Source: Clusia tigrina
Taxonomy: Eukaryota > Arthropoda > Insecta > Diptera > Clusiidae
Reading direction: 5' to 3'
NCBI GenBank assembly: GCA_920105625.2
Contig: OV050030.1
Span: forward strand, 98,520,152-98,584,151
Length of the DNA stretch: 64,000 bases
Within the stretch, counting starts at the first letter, position 1. Every line of letters starts with the position of its first letter. Position numbers and translations under genes: made by a program. The notes beneath the pieces were generated by a model. The model ran no database searches. It was given only the letters and a program-made list of their open reading frames with translations, and was not told the origin of the DNA. Shown here piece by piece: positions 31,069 through 43,432 of the stretch.

Positions 31069-31795
31069 TCCAGCAATGTGCGTACTTTGTAAAGGAGCAC
31101 ACGCTGCAGGTAGTGCAAGGTGCCCACAGTCCCAGGAGGCAGTAAATAAGAAACGAGCATGAGAATTATTCAGCTCAACCTCAATCACTGTGCGGCCGCT
31201 CAAGACCTCTTACGGAAAACCATGCAGGAGCACAGCGTAGATATTCCGCTATTATCAGAGCCATACGAAAGCATCGACGAATATTCCTGGATGTCTATTT
31301 TCTCGAACAATTCGGCGATATGGACAATGGTCAATTCAAATCCGCACAGTAAAATTACGTTAGCAGAACGTGGTTTCACCTGGGTCAAAGCTAGAGGCAT
31401 CTATCTTTTTAGTTGCTACGCTCCAATCAGTATGAAAGCGGAGGGGTACGAAAGAATGTTGGCAGCACTAGTAGCAGAAGCGCGGGGCAAACACCCACTC
31501 CTGATTGCTGGTGACTTTAACGCGTGGTCCACTACTTGCGGGAGCACGCGCTCCAACAGACGTGGCACAGCGCTGCTGGAGAGCATGGCTCTGCTTGATC
31601 TAGAGCTGCTCAATGTACCTGGCCAATGCTCTTTCGAAAATGGAAGAAACAGCTCCATCGTGGACCTAATGGACCCTGGAGAAATAGTAGTTTGGTTCGG
31701 GCTAAAGTCCCACTCTACGGCTTCGGCCATTCTCTTTAGATGTTTCACATCCTCAGCACAAATAAAAAAAATATATAGATATATACGAGTATATA
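31069..31795 (+). mobile_element. R1-like LINE fragment with ORF1/ORF2 overlap
   Basis: It carries the last codons of ORF1 with a zinc-knuckle remnant (CVLCKGAHAAGSARCP) ending at TGA 31160-31162, which overlaps the ORF2 start ATG 31159-31161 as ATGA. After the endonuclease part, coding similarity fades near 31690. The stretch to 31795 has a small A-run and (TA)n. The RT is absent, so the copy is truncated on both sides or internally deleted. Confidence 0.75.
31159..31690 (+). pseudogene. R1-like ORF2 endonuclease fragment
   Basis: It begins MRIIQLNLNHCAAAQDLL, the usual R1-clade endonuclease start. It continues with VDIPLLSEPYE (catalytic glutamate region), SCYAPISM and LLIAGDFNAWSTTCGS, the GDFNAW motif, then ends in SIVDL. 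The SDH motif and the RT are missing. Overlap of its ATG with the ORF1 stop suggests coupled termination-reinitiation in the parent. Confidence 0.85.
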
Positions 31796-32129
31796 AGTTA
31801 AGAACAAACACATTGAAATATTCAGGTATCCAACTCATTAGCAAACGTGTACCAAAATCTGCTGACGCTATGTCTACGGTACTTCCGTGGGAGCAGTGAT
31901 AAAAACACCTTCCACGCTTGCATCAAATAACCAACATAAGCAGAGCACCACAACAGTGATAACGGCAATAAAAATAACTAATACAAACACAGCTTGAGGT
32001 TAGCATTAAGGTATTAATAAAATGTTAAGTTAGTCTAAGTTTTGGATTCAATTAAATAAAACGAAAGACATCAGAGTTCTCTCTGATGTGTTTTTTAAAA
32101 AAACTAAATAAATACAATTTAGTTTAACT
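31796..32129 (+). repeat. 5' LTR of errantivirus D
   Basis: Starts AGTTAAGAACA and ends TTTAGTTTAACT (short inverted repeat AGTTAA/TTAACT). It is preceded by TATA. AATAAAA near 32055 may be the polyadenylation signal. Confidence 0.95.
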
Positions 32130-32147
32130 GGCGCCCGAGCAGGGACC
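32129..32147 (+). promoter_or_regulatory. Primer binding site of errantivirus D
   Basis: tggcgcccgagcagggacc overlaps the last LTR base. The match to a lysine-tRNA 3' end type is the same as in element 1. Confidence 0.85.
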
Positions 32148-32618
32148 AGCGAAGTCACTAGTAAAATCGTGAATAAAAAAGTGAGAAAAATAATAAGAAA
32201 AAAGTATCGCTAAGTTTACGTGTTACAAAAAAAAAACGAGAAACCAAACAGTATCGTTGGTGACAAGTGCTAGAGAAAGCTGAAAAAAAGTAGCAGGAAA
32301 GAGGCCCCCAAGTAGACGTATCATCGTAGGAACAGGAGCTTTTGACAAGCAGCCGCCTGCCCAAAATATTCAACAAAACAAAGCACCGCTGGGAAAAACC
32401 ATGAAGAATACTTTAAGCATATTTCTACTGTATTTGTATGTAAGTCATAAACATTTAAAAAAAAAAAAAAAAAAAAAATACAAAGGAAAAAGTTAAAGTA
32501 AACGAAAAAGAGTAAAGAAATAAATAATCAAAAGATAAGTTCAAGTTAAATTTTTTCTAAATAAAAAAAAAGTGAAAGTAAATAAAAAATAATAAGAAAA
32601 CTAAGAAATAATTACAAG

Positions 32619-32664
<46 letters not shown>

Positions 32665-32741
32665 CTATTATAAATAACGTTTGGTGAAGGAATCAAAACA
32701 TTTCTTTAATTTTTTTTTATTTTTATCCATTACTTTTAAAC
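32148..32741 (+). other. Untranslated leader of errantivirus D
   Basis: A 600-base leader with long A-runs (32459-32480, 32628-32656) and no supported coding frame. It would hold the splice donor for env and packaging sequences, neither of which can be fixed by eye. Confidence 0.6.
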
Positions 32742-34150
32742 ATGTCGACTCCAGAAGAACAACTTAGTGAAAAACTAGCACAATTAAGGGTTACTAATAG
32801 TCTGATCAATAATTCTAACCAACACCCACCTAGTACAAGTCATAATCCTCAACCACTAATACTGACAGAAGCACTAACCAGACAGATTACGGAACTGATT
32901 ACATCGACAGTACAGAACCTCCATAACCCGTTTGTCGAAAACGACGAAAGAGACTATACGGTCCAATTTAATTCGACAAATTTGGATGAATTGGATAGGA
33001 TCCCAGACATTGTAAAGTGCTTACGCGAATTTTCTGGGCAACCAGGAGAATTTAACTCCTGGCGTAAAACCGTGGACAGAATATTTACTGCATACGAACA
33101 TGTTAAACGAACACCAAAATATTACGCAATATTACACACCGTCAGACACAAAATCATAGGAGAGGCAGATACTGCCTTAGAATCATACAGAACTCCGCTA
33201 GATTGGTCTAAAATAAAAAAATGCCTAATGATGCATTATTCGGACAAGCGCGACATCGGCACGCTTGAATATGAAATGACCACACTAACGCAACGAAACA
33301 GTACTATAACAGAATTCTACCAGCGAATTTACCAATACCTATCGCTGATATTAGACAAAATCGCTTGCTTAGAATTAAGCGAAGAGTCACTTCAAACAAT
33401 GACTAATGCATATAGGGAAAAAGCATTAGACACTTTTATTCGGGGACTCAACGGTGAACTTCCTAAACTTTTAAGCGTTCGAGAACCAACGACACTGCCA
33501 CAGGCCCTACATCTGTGTCAAAAATTAGATAACATGGCATATAGAATGAACTCCATGCAGAGGCCAAATATTCCCAGAAAACCCGATTATCCATTGCCGC
33601 CTTTGCGACCACCACGTCAAAACCATCCTCCCATGCAACCTATTAGAAATAGATTTTTCCCAGAACTAACACATTTGCCTCAGTTCAGATACGATAATAG
33701 TCCACATAATAGATTCCAGCCCAATAATAACAATTACCAACATAATAACTCATACGGGTTTCAACCAAAACCCCATTTCGGTCATTCAGGATTCAATAAC
33801 CGACCATACCTTCCACCTAAACCTCCCGTACTATGGAAGTTGACCCTTCGGTACACTCCAGGCAGGTAAACTACCAAAACCGACCACAGAACAACTATAA
33901 TAGACCTCAAATTGCCTTCAATCAATACCAAAACCCAGCACAAAAACGACAATTGCCACCTTTTTCTCAGCAAAACCATCAACCCAACAAAATTCAGCGA
34001 ACATTCTTTACTCACACAGAAGATCCGTACTATGAGTCTGAGGGATTTTATTCCGAAGAACGTCTGGAAGATAACTTCGAAGCAAATCACCACCCGAAGA
34101 CAGAACAAGAAGACATAAAACAAACCGATGACGTTCATTTTTTAGACTAA
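32742..34150 (+). pseudogene. gag of errantivirus D, one frameshift
   Basis: ATG 32742 opens 375 codons of errantivirus-type gag: capsid-like helices with LREFSGQPGEFNSWRKTVDR and LDTFIRGLNGELPKLLSVRE, then an asparagine/proline-rich basic tail without zinc knuckles, as usual for this group. Near 33828 a one-base change shifts the frame. The remaining about 105 codons run to 34150 with SQQNHQPNKIQRTFFTH. The frame of protease lies -1 relative to this end, consistent with ribosomal frameshifting. Confidence 0.88.
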
Positions 34151-37100
34151 AAGACTCTTCGCTACCATACTATGAATTCGTAGCGAAGAATGGACATAAA
34201 TACAAATTTCTACTTGACACCGGTTCCAATAAAAATTACATACAACCAAATCTCATTCGCAGACCACAAAAAAATTCAAAATTATTTTTTGCAAATTCCA
34301 TAGCAGGAAAAGTACAATTTCACACCATGCATATGTAGACATATTTCATGAAGAAATTGAGAAAATCAAATTCTTCTTACTACCTGGATTAGAAACATTC
34401 CACGGTATCATTGGTAATGATACGCTTAAAGAGCTCAACGGGATTATCCATACAGATAAAAATTACTTTATTTTAAGGAATAGATTAAAATACCCATTAA
34501 AACAATTTAAAACGGACTCAGTAAACAACCTAGAAATTAGAACAGATCACCTTCCAAAGCAACAAGAAAAAAGGCTACAAGCCGTTCTAAAATCATTTCC
34601 TACACTTTTCTCTGATCCCGACAAAAAACTTACTTACACAACAACTGTTCAAGCCGAAATTCGCACTACAACAGAAACACCAGTATATTCCAAAGCATAC
34701 CCCTATCCAATGGCACTCAAGGACGATGTGGAAAGACAAGTCCGAGAGATGCTCGATCAAAACATCATAAGGCCATCAAAGTCGCCATACAATTCTCCAG
34801 TATGGATTGTCGTGAAAAAAGGTGACGCATCCGGCGAAAAAAAATACCGGATGGTGATCGACTACAGGAAATTAAACTCTGTAACCATAGCTGATAAGTA
34901 CCCTATCCCCGAGATAAATGAAGTTTTGTACAATCTCGGTAAAAACGCCTACTACACCGTAATCGATCTTAAGAGTGGTTTCCACCAGATACCTCTTAAG
35001 GAATCTGACAGAGAAAAAACAGCATTCTCTATCAATAACGGAAAATTTGAGTTCAACAGACTCCCATTCGGACTTAAAAATTCCCCCTCCATTTTCCAAC
35101 GTGCCCTTGACGACGTTATTAGAGAACATATCGTCGTTAGATGTTATGTCTATATAGACGACATCATTATTTTCGGCAAAACGGCAGACGAACACTTCAG
35201 AAATCTTCAAATGGTCTTTGAAACCCTAGAAAAAGCCAACTTCAAAGTCCAATTGGACAAATGCGAGTTTCTGAAACAGTAAGTTGAGTTTTTAGGTTTT
35301 ATCGTCTCACAGAACGGTCTCAAAACCAACCCTAAAAAAGTTAAGGCTATTATAGAAATCCCTCAACCAAAAACGCTAAAAGATTTAAGGTCCTTCCTGG
35401 GAATGACCGGATACTACCGCAGATTTATAAAAGGATATGCCGACTTGGTAAAACCGTTAACTTCTCTCCTACGAGGAGAAAACGGACGCCTGTCCAAAAA
35501 TATCTCCAAAACAAAACCAATCAATATGAATAGCGAAGCAATTGAAGCATGGAATAAGGCAAAAAGTTGTCTAATCTCCGAAGATGTTATGCTCTCATAT
35601 CCCGATTTTCGAAAATGTTTTGAATTAACAACAGACGCTTCTAACCAAGCTCTAGGAGCGGTGCTCTCACAAGACTCAAAGCCAATTACATTCCTATCCA
35701 GGACATTGAGTAAAACCGAAGAGTCGTATGCAACGAACGAGAAAGAGATGCTCGCCATAATATGGGCTCTAACATCTCTACGCAGTTTCCTTTACGGGTC
35801 TAGAAAAGTCAAAATTTATACAGACCACCAGCCGTTGACATACGCGCTGAGTAACAAAAACAATAACTCAAAAATGAAACGCTGGAAAAGCCTTTTAGAG
35901 GAATATAACTACGAGTTGCAATATAAACCAGGCACAACTAACGTTGTCGCGGACTCGCTATCTCGTCCTCCACCTACACAAGTTTTTTCTCTCACACCTA
36001 CAGAACACAGTGATGACAGCTCATCACACAATTTAATTCCATCCGTCGAAACTCCTATCAATGCTTTTAAAAATCAAATTTTTCTTAAAATAGACGAATC
36101 CTCAACATACCGATTTAAAATAGTTTTTCCCGGATATCACCGCCATATAATTACCGAACCTTTATACAATCAAGAGAAACTAATTAACATCTGCAAAAGA
36201 TATCTGAATCCATCAGTTATAAACTGTATTCAAACACAAGAAAGTATTATGGGAATATTGCAGGAAGTGTACCCACAACACTTTAGCAATTACAAAATAA
36301 GATTTACACAAATCCTCGTAGAAGACATAGTCAACGAGCAACAACAAGAAGATATAATTATCAATACACATAATAGAGCACATAGAAACGCGAAAGAAAA
36401 CAAACTACAAATCTTAAAAGCATATTATTTCCCAAGTATGAACAATAAAATCCAAAGAATAACAAAAAGTTGCGTAACTTGTAAACAGCAGAAATATGAA
36501 AGGCATCCCAACCAACCGAAATTAAGCGAGACACCCATACCCAACTATCCTGGTCACACATTACACATAGATATTTACTCGACAGACAAAAAACTTGTAA
36601 TGACTAGTCTAGATAAATTTACGAAATACGCCCAAACTAAAATAATACCTGGAAAATCAATAGAAGACATAAGAAGACCCCTTAGAGACTTATTATTTTT
36701 TTACGGCATTCCAAAATCAGTAATAATAGATAACGAAAAATCCTTAAATTCAGCAACCATAATGTTTATGATGAAAGATGAGTTAGGAATAAATGTTTAC
36801 GTCACTCCCCCATATAAGAGCGAAATCAATGGGCAAGTCGAACGATTTCATTCGACTTTGTCAGAAATAATGAGATGTCTCAAGTCTGACGGGACAAACA
36901 GGAACTTCGAGGAACTTCTAGAAAGGTCCACAAATGAATATAACCATAGCATCCATTCTACTACTGGAAGAAAACCAGTAGACCTTTTCTTCGGTAGAAC
37001 CGTTGATTTCAGCCCACAAGATTACGAAAAAACTCGACAGGACAACATAGAAAAACTAAAACAAAAACAGCAAACTGACTTACGATATCACAACAAAAAG

Positions 37101-37274
37101 AAACACACAATCAAGGATTATATACCAGGACAAGTAATCTACGTAAAGCAAAACAAAAGATTAGGAACAAAACTGTCAGCAAAATTCAAAGAAGAAATAG
37201 TAAAAGAAAATAGAAATACTACAGTAGTTACAGAATCAGGAAAAATAGTTCACAAAAGCAACATACGCAACTAA
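34151..37274 (+). pseudogene. pol of errantivirus D (protease, RT, RNase H, integrase)
   Basis: The protease has LLDTGSNKNYIQPN (near 34210-34250) and is frameshifted near 34325. From there one frame runs to 37274 with a single TAA at 35281, where neighbours suggest a glutamate codon. RT shows WIVVKKGDASGEKKYRMVID, LKSGFHQIPL and the YIDD box (near 35150). RNase H shows ELTTDASNQALGAVLSQ and TDHQPL. Integrase has CVTCKQQKYERHPNQP, LHIDIYSTDKKL, VIIDNEKSL and NGQVERFHS for the zinc and D,D,E residues. From 35403 on, 623 codons are intact. Confidence 0.92.
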
Positions 37275-37304
37275 GTTCTCTTATAAACAATTATAATTTT
37301 CCAG

Positions 37305-38850
37305 ACCATATGCAACGCAGAAATACAAATACTGGACTACACGAATTCACAACTAATCACGATAGACACAGGAACGGCTAGACTGCAGACAGGAACATAT
37401 AAAATCATCCACGTGATCGAATTTGAAAAATATCAAACGTTTATTGACGAAACGGAAATAGCAATAAAGAGAACAATGAAAGAAAATCACTCCTTATATC
37501 CTTTCCTACTCCATACCATATCCCAGATCCGAAATAATATCGATAGAATGATACCTAATAAAAGGACACAACGGTCACTAGATTTTATAGGCACAACATG
37601 GAAATGGATCGCAGGGAATCCAGACCATGCTGATTTTAATATTATCGAAGAAAAAATTAATAACGTTTTAGAAAACAATAACAAGCAATTTATTATAAAT
37701 AAACTTACAATTGAACAAATTAATAAATTAACAAAAATAACAAACGATATTTCAAAGAATATGAAAAACGAAAATATCTTTAAAGAAGAATTTATTTTGA
37801 AAATAAAATATCAACTAGAAATAATAAAAGAAGAAATTGTGAACATAGAATATGCCTTAAATTGGGCCAAAGCTGGAATAGTTAACTCTTTCATATTGTC
37901 AAATGAAGAAGTCAATATCACAAAAATCTTTATTGAGAAAGAAAAGGCCCCATACTCGAATATAGGAAGAGGCTCTCGAATTTGCAGATATAAAAATAGC
38001 CAGCAATAGGACAACTTTGATTTATATAATTAATATACCTACCACTACATATAATCACTGTAATAAAATTATGATAAAGCCCATAAAAAAAGGCAATGTT
38101 ATTAATAAAATTGATTATGAAAACATTTTGAATTGCAATAATAAATTGTATGGAATAAAGAATAACTGTAAAACCTATAATAAGTTATCAATTTGCCCAT
38201 ATGGCAATATAATAGACATAAGTAATACTTCATGCATACCAAATCTAATAAAAAGTCGACCGGAGAGGTGCACAATAATTAACAACCAACATGTTCCTGA
38301 CGTAGAAGAAATCTCAACAGGTCTCTTGCTTCTTAACCAATATAATGGGTCATTAATAATGAACAATGAAACTATACCACTTAAAGGAAGTTTTATAATA
38401 AGCTACCAAAACACGAGCGTAGAAATCAACAATAGAACATATTCGACAAAAGAAGTTAGTATTCATAAGCCACTGCCGGCATTACTACAACCAACCTCCA
38501 AATCAAAAGCAGTTGAGGAAATCCTGTCATTAGAAATGATCAAGGAATTGAATATTAATAATACTGAACATATTAATTTACTAGAAAATAGTAACGAAAT
38601 TTCGCTAGCTGCTAACTTAACTCTAACAACCTTGGTAATTATTTTAATAATCATTATAGCCAGGAAAACCTGTTTTTCAAAAAAATGGCAACAGATAAAA
38701 ATCATCAGGATATCAAGGGATAAACTAAAAAAGGATAACAAATCGCCACTAGATTGTCCGACAGCAAAAACTCCCGAACTATCAATTTCCACAATAGAAG
38801 GCCTAAATCAAATTTTCAACAAGGAAACCATTTCAAACGAGGACGTTTGA
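37305..38850 (+). pseudogene. env of errantivirus D, one frameshift
   Basis: A splice-acceptor-like ttataattttccag ends at 37304 and env is open behind it, as expected for a spliced env mRNA. A basic processing site (NKRTQRSLDF) precedes FIGTTWKWIAGNPDHADF, the conserved block of insect errantivirus envelope proteins. The frame shifts near 37970. The second part runs to 38850 with a membrane segment near 38610-38675 (TLTTLVIILIIIIARK) and a basic cytoplasmic tail. Homologues derive from baculovirus-like fusion proteins. It is defective here. Confidence 0.88.
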
Positions 38851-38853
38851 ACT

Positions 38854-38865
38854 TAAAGGGGGAGA
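38854..38865 (+). promoter_or_regulatory. Polypurine tract of errantivirus D
   Basis: aaagggggaga directly before the 3' LTR; it primes plus-strand synthesis. Confidence 0.9.
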
Positions 38866-39199
38866 AGTTAAGAACAAACACATTGAAATATTCAGGTATC
38901 CAACTCATTAGCAAACGTGTACCAAAATCTGCTGACGCTATGTCTACGGTACTTCCGTGGGAGCAGTGATAAAAACACCTTCCACGCTTGCATCAAATAA
39001 CCAACATAAGCAGAGCACCACAACAGTGATAACGGCAATAAAAATAACTAATACAAACACAGCTTGAGGTTAGCATTAAGGTATTAATGAAATGTTAAGT
39101 TAGTCTAAGTTTTGGATTCAATTAAATAAAACGAAAGACATCAGAGTTCTCTCTGATGTGCTTTTTAAAAAAACTAAATAAATACAATTTAGTTTAACT
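38866..39199 (+). repeat. 3' LTR of errantivirus D
   Basis: It has the same length as the 5' LTR; I see differences only at attaat(a/g)aaatg and gatgtg(t/c)tttt. It is followed by tata, the target duplication. Confidence 0.95.
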
Positions 39200-39228
39200 T
39201 ATACATAAGCATATACATACAAATATAC

Positions 39229-39259
<31 letters not shown>

Positions 39260-39345
39260 CATTTACATATAAAAATACTTATACATATACTGTTACATAA
39301 ACATATACATATATATATATACATAAGCATATACATACACATATA
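39200..39345. repeat. ATAC microsatellite
   Basis: Imperfect tatacata and (ta)n units between errantivirus D and the next LINE. The errantivirus inserted at its left edge. Confidence 0.9.
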
Positions 39346-39768
39346 CATAGAGGGCAAGTACGGCCCATTAAGGCCGAGACCGGTAAGGTCTTAATTACGA
39401 TATACCGGGAAATGTGAGGACTTTGATACTGCGGGCTGACGATAATGGTATGCTGTCACTTCAGTATGCAAGGGTGAAACGTTGCAGAAATGGCGGGCAG
39501 CTTAATGCCACTGTCGCCCCCCGGCCCGTTAAAACCATGGCAGGTCTCGTGGAGCGCTCTATATCTCGTCACCATTAAGTTGGCAGTGCAGGTTCGGATG
39601 TCACATTCCCGATTAACGCTGGTCTGGCACTGAACGTAAGTACTCATGAGGTCTTACGTCAACCCTTCCATGGCCTCCCTGCTGCGGCATAGATAACCAT
39701 GGGACCAAGAAAGTAACTGCACAACGATCATAGATAGCGGCCACGAGCGGGGACCACATTAAAACAAA

Positions 39769-40137
39769 ATGTACAACATACAAACACAACAGGGAAAGAA
39801 AAATGATGCGGAGAAGGATCCCTTCAGTAAGAGATCCGCTCATCTAAGGAGTCCGGAATGGACAAAGGATGTGGTGGGGAGAAATTCACTGGCAGACCCC
39901 AGTGAGCTCCGACCTACATCGACTACGAAAACCGATGCAATGGCGCTTTATCCCCCAGACGAAGTCGTTGCCAAAGGCAAGATGGCGGTGTTGGAGTGGC
40001 ACGTCGAGGCTTTAATTGCCTTCGTGGGGCCACGCCATAATGTCCATGCGGATATCAAGCGGAAGCCGGCCAAAATCCGATACATTTGCCTTCAGATCCA
40101 TCAGGAGCAGGACGCGGTGATGATTGAAAAGCCATAA
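39769..40137 (+). pseudogene. LINE ORF1, N-terminal remnant
   Basis: An open frame of 122 codons beginning MYNIQTQQGKKNDAEKDPFS, hydrophilic and without zinc knuckles. It stands where ORF1 of this LINE is expected. No specific motif is visible; the assignment rests on position and on the RT that follows. Confidence 0.45.
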
Positions 40138-40239
40138 CAATCGGAGCGAGTCGGTAAGTGGACCCAGACTGACAACAAAATGCTGCACAAAGCTGCCCCG
40201 ACTTGCTCTGACGTATTGAAAGGACTACGTGCCTGGCCA

Positions 40240-41905
40240 ATTCCCCCTCGAGTTGCACGAAGAAATACCCAGTGTGACCACTGACGAGGTGATGGAAGAT
40301 TTGGGGACCAGACGGCACCTGGCTCGGATGGAATAACCAACCAAGTGCTCAAAACGGCAGCAGCGCTAAACCCAGAGTCACTGAGGTCTCTTTACGAGGC
40401 CTGTTTTAGACAAGGTGTCTTCCCAAAACGGTGGAAAAGGCAGCGGCTGGTCCTGATGCCGAAAGCTGACAAGCCAACGGAAGACCCATCAGCCTATCGT
40501 CCCCTATGCATGCTAGATACGGCAGGGAAGGTCCTGGAGCGGATTATTTGCAACCGGATTCACGAGGCTTTAGTGGAGGCTGGAGGACTGGCGCGACGCC
40601 AATATGGATTCCGGAAAACAAAATCGACAGTGGACGCCATTGACGACGTCATCCAAATGGCGAAGGGTGCGATACGAGGACGAAGAAGGAAGGGGGGCTC
40701 CAAGAAGTATTGCCTTGTGGTCACCCTTGATGTCAAGAATGCCTTTAACTCGGCGAGCTGGGCGAGCATAGCGATTTCGCAGGCAGTGTTTGGAGTGCCC
40801 GTCTACCTAAGACGGATGATTGCCGACTACTTTAACGACGGGATGCTGCTATACGGAGTCCGAGTGAGGTACGGAAACGCATAAGGTCACCGGAGGAGTT
40901 CCCCAGGGGTCTGTACTGGGTCCACTATTTTGGAATGTTATGTATGATGGCATTCTCCGCATACAGGTGCCCCATGATGTAAAAATCATCCGATATGCGG
41001 CCGACATAGCGTTAGTGATCGCGGCGAAACATCTGGAAGAGGTAGTAGCGGAGGCAAATCGCACAGTGGCCATTGTCGGGGGATGGCTGGCGAATGCAGG
41101 ACTTCGACTGGAGGAGCAGAAAACGGAGGCCATCCTTATTTCGATTCGAAAGGTTCAGGAGGTCGTGGAGATAAAAAGTTGCAAACTGCACCATTACATA
41201 CTTGAAGTAGCTAGGCGTCTGGATAGACTCCAGATTAACATTCAAGGAACACTTGAGGCGGGAAGGCGAAAAGGCGGCTCGGATCTGCTCTTCGCTTTGC
41301 CGGATAATGCCGAACCTTGGAGGACCCCGGCAGCGGAAGAGACAGCTCTTATCAGGAATTGTCAAATCCGTAATGCTGTATGGGGGCGCCCATATGGGCT
41401 GATAAGGCGAATGTCAGGGCATACGTTCGCACCATAGAGGCAGCCTATAGAAGAAATGCACTTCGAACGATCTGTGCCCATCGCACTGTGTCCACAGACA
41501 CCGCGCTGGTGATTGCTGGTATGATCCCTGTGGACCTGCTGGCCAAGGAGTCGTGCAGGCTATACTAAGGCAGAAGCACGCGCGAGTCTATCGCGTAGTA
41601 GCCATCAGACAGCGCACCATACGGGAGTGGCAAGCCCGATGGGATGCGTCTGAGAAGGGCCGTTGGACGTGGAGACTGATTCCTGACCTCCAACGTTGGA
41701 AGAACAGGTCGCATGGCGACATGAACACGGAGGTTTTCGCGCATATTTGCACAGATTCAGAGAGTTTGCGGAGAGCCCGTGACCCCTGACAATATCGTGC
41801 ACCATATGCTCGAGTGCCCCAAGAAATGGGAAGTGGTCTGTGACGCTTCGGCAGAAATAATGCGAGACCTCCGCCACTTGGAGTGGCGACGACGTTCAGG
41901 GAATC
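40240..41905 (+). pseudogene. R1/LOA-like LINE reverse transcriptase and C-terminus
   Basis: The region before 40345 (SVTTDEVME) is frameshifted. From 40345: RLVLMPKADKPTEDPSAYRP, RRQYGFRKTKSTVDAI and VTLDVKNAFNSASW. A frame change near 40880 gives TGGVPQGSVLGPL. The catalytic box reads YAADIA (near 41000) where YADD is expected. The C-terminal part continues in further frames with NALRTICAHRTVSTDTALVI and, near 41800, HHMLECPKKW, the C-terminal cysteine motif of R1-type proteins. It is dead. Confidence 0.82.
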
Positions 41906-42091
41906 CATAGAAGGGGTCCTTTGACCATTGCCCTCCCCGAATGAAGTATTGCTTAGCGGTTATGTACCGTCGGGGAGGCGTCCGTAGGAGTGGTTTTAGT
42001 GGGTGAGAGCCCCACACTACTGGCGCGGCGTCCAGTGTCTGGTTGCAGATTTCCACCTCCAATACACAAACAAAAAAAATAAAAAAAAAAC

Positions 42092-42370
<279 letters not shown>

Positions 42371-42593
42371 ATTGTGATGATGAAATTTGTCCACTGACAA
42401 ATTTCACTCACACAAACCTTTTACTTGCTCCAAATTGGAAAAAGAGAGAAGTAGGCGACAAAAATCTATAAAGTCGATTAAACGCGCAGTAGTGAGGGGG
42501 GTCATTGCAAGAATAGAGAGCTGAAATATAGAAAACAATCCACAATCGGTATTCTAAATAAATACACCGAGCAAATTTAACTCGCAGGACTTT
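42371..42593 (+). repeat. Left part of a gypsy LTR interrupted by element E
   Basis: Sequence from tgtgatgatgaaatttg to ctcgcaggacttt. It resumes at 49554 after element E (target duplication cttt) and leads into a U5 block of the gypsy type. The left limit is a guess because the AT tract adjoins it. There is no coding content. Confidence 0.55.
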
Positions 42594-43075
42594 TGTAATG
42601 CACGTATATTGTGTGCGAGATAAATACCAATATATATATTATATATTATATATTAGAGCGTTGCTCGGCAAGACGCCATTGAGCAAATTCTAACTGTGAG
42701 CCGAAGAAAGGCTGAATGCAATAAAAATGCAAATGTTTGAGTTGCTAGTTGGTAACTGATTAGTTTAATTCCCGAGCAGGGTTTTTATATGGTTTATTAG
42801 AGTTACAAACTCGATAACAAATCTCGATTAATTTAATTGTTTATTTCTAATCCCTTTCGCTTCAGTCTAACTCAAATTCCACTCAATTGTAAAACAAACC
42901 AATTCACCAATGACCGCGTGCCAGGATTCTAATTACACTGCACATGTCAAGTGTCATAGTATTGCAGTGCGGCGGATGGGTGTGTCTTATGTATTGGTAT
43001 GGTTTCGATGTGTAGTTTGCGTAGGTAGACTTTGTGCTACACTACGTTTGTGCGCAATAGTGCACATGCACTACA
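42594..43075 (-). repeat. 3' LTR of element E
   Basis: TGTAATGCACG to CACTACA on the plus strand. On the minus strand the polypurine tract ttaaagagtgaggg (43076-43090) directly precedes it. The next 350 bp to 43432 are AT-rich 3' untranslated sequence. Confidence 0.95.
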
Positions 43076-43432
43076 CCCTCACTCTTTAAGAAAAAGTTTA
43101 CAGTTGTTTGAAACAAAAAAAAACAACTTTAAATGTTTATGTGTTTGTGTGTGGTGGAAATGAGTTCTAACTTATTTGATTTTAATTTTTACTTATTGGA
43201 TTTAATGTAATACTAAGTTGTTACTTATTAGATCTGTATTTAGTATATATATATTTTTATATGAGAAGTAATTTGTCTTATGCGCTAGTATTGTAATATG
43301 AATAAAATTAACATTTTCAATAACTATAAATTTACAATATCTTATAATAGTGGTTTAATAAGATTATACATATATTTTTAAATATATATATTTTTATTCT
43401 TACATTATTTTTTATTTTCTATATTTGTATTC

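Larger units (their letters stand above)
31796..39199 (+). mobile_element. Errantivirus-type gypsy element D (endogenous retrovirus), complete
   Basis: Two 334-bp LTRs (31796-32129, 38866-39199) that differ at only about two positions flank gag, pol and env; the 4-bp target duplication is TATA. Gypsy/17.6-type errantiviruses prefer such TA-rich targets. Coding regions have few lesions: a frameshift in gag, one in protease, one stop in pol and one frameshift in env. The insertion is thus young compared with its neighbours but not intact. It sits in a TA microsatellite. Confidence 0.95.
39346..42091 (+). mobile_element. R1/LOA-like LINE, internally deleted
   Basis: It runs from GC-rich leader sequence through an ORF1 N-terminal part and an RT to an A-rich tail (caaaaaaaataaaaaaaaaac at 42070-42091). 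The endonuclease and the end of ORF1 are missing. It is enclosed by ATAC/AT microsatellites. The GC content is clearly higher than that of its neighbours. Confidence 0.75.

Noticed and set aside
39346..39700. Structured GC-rich stretch as an rRNA or other RNA gene
   Set aside because: No recognisable rRNA or tRNA sequence; it fits the 5' part of the LINE that follows.
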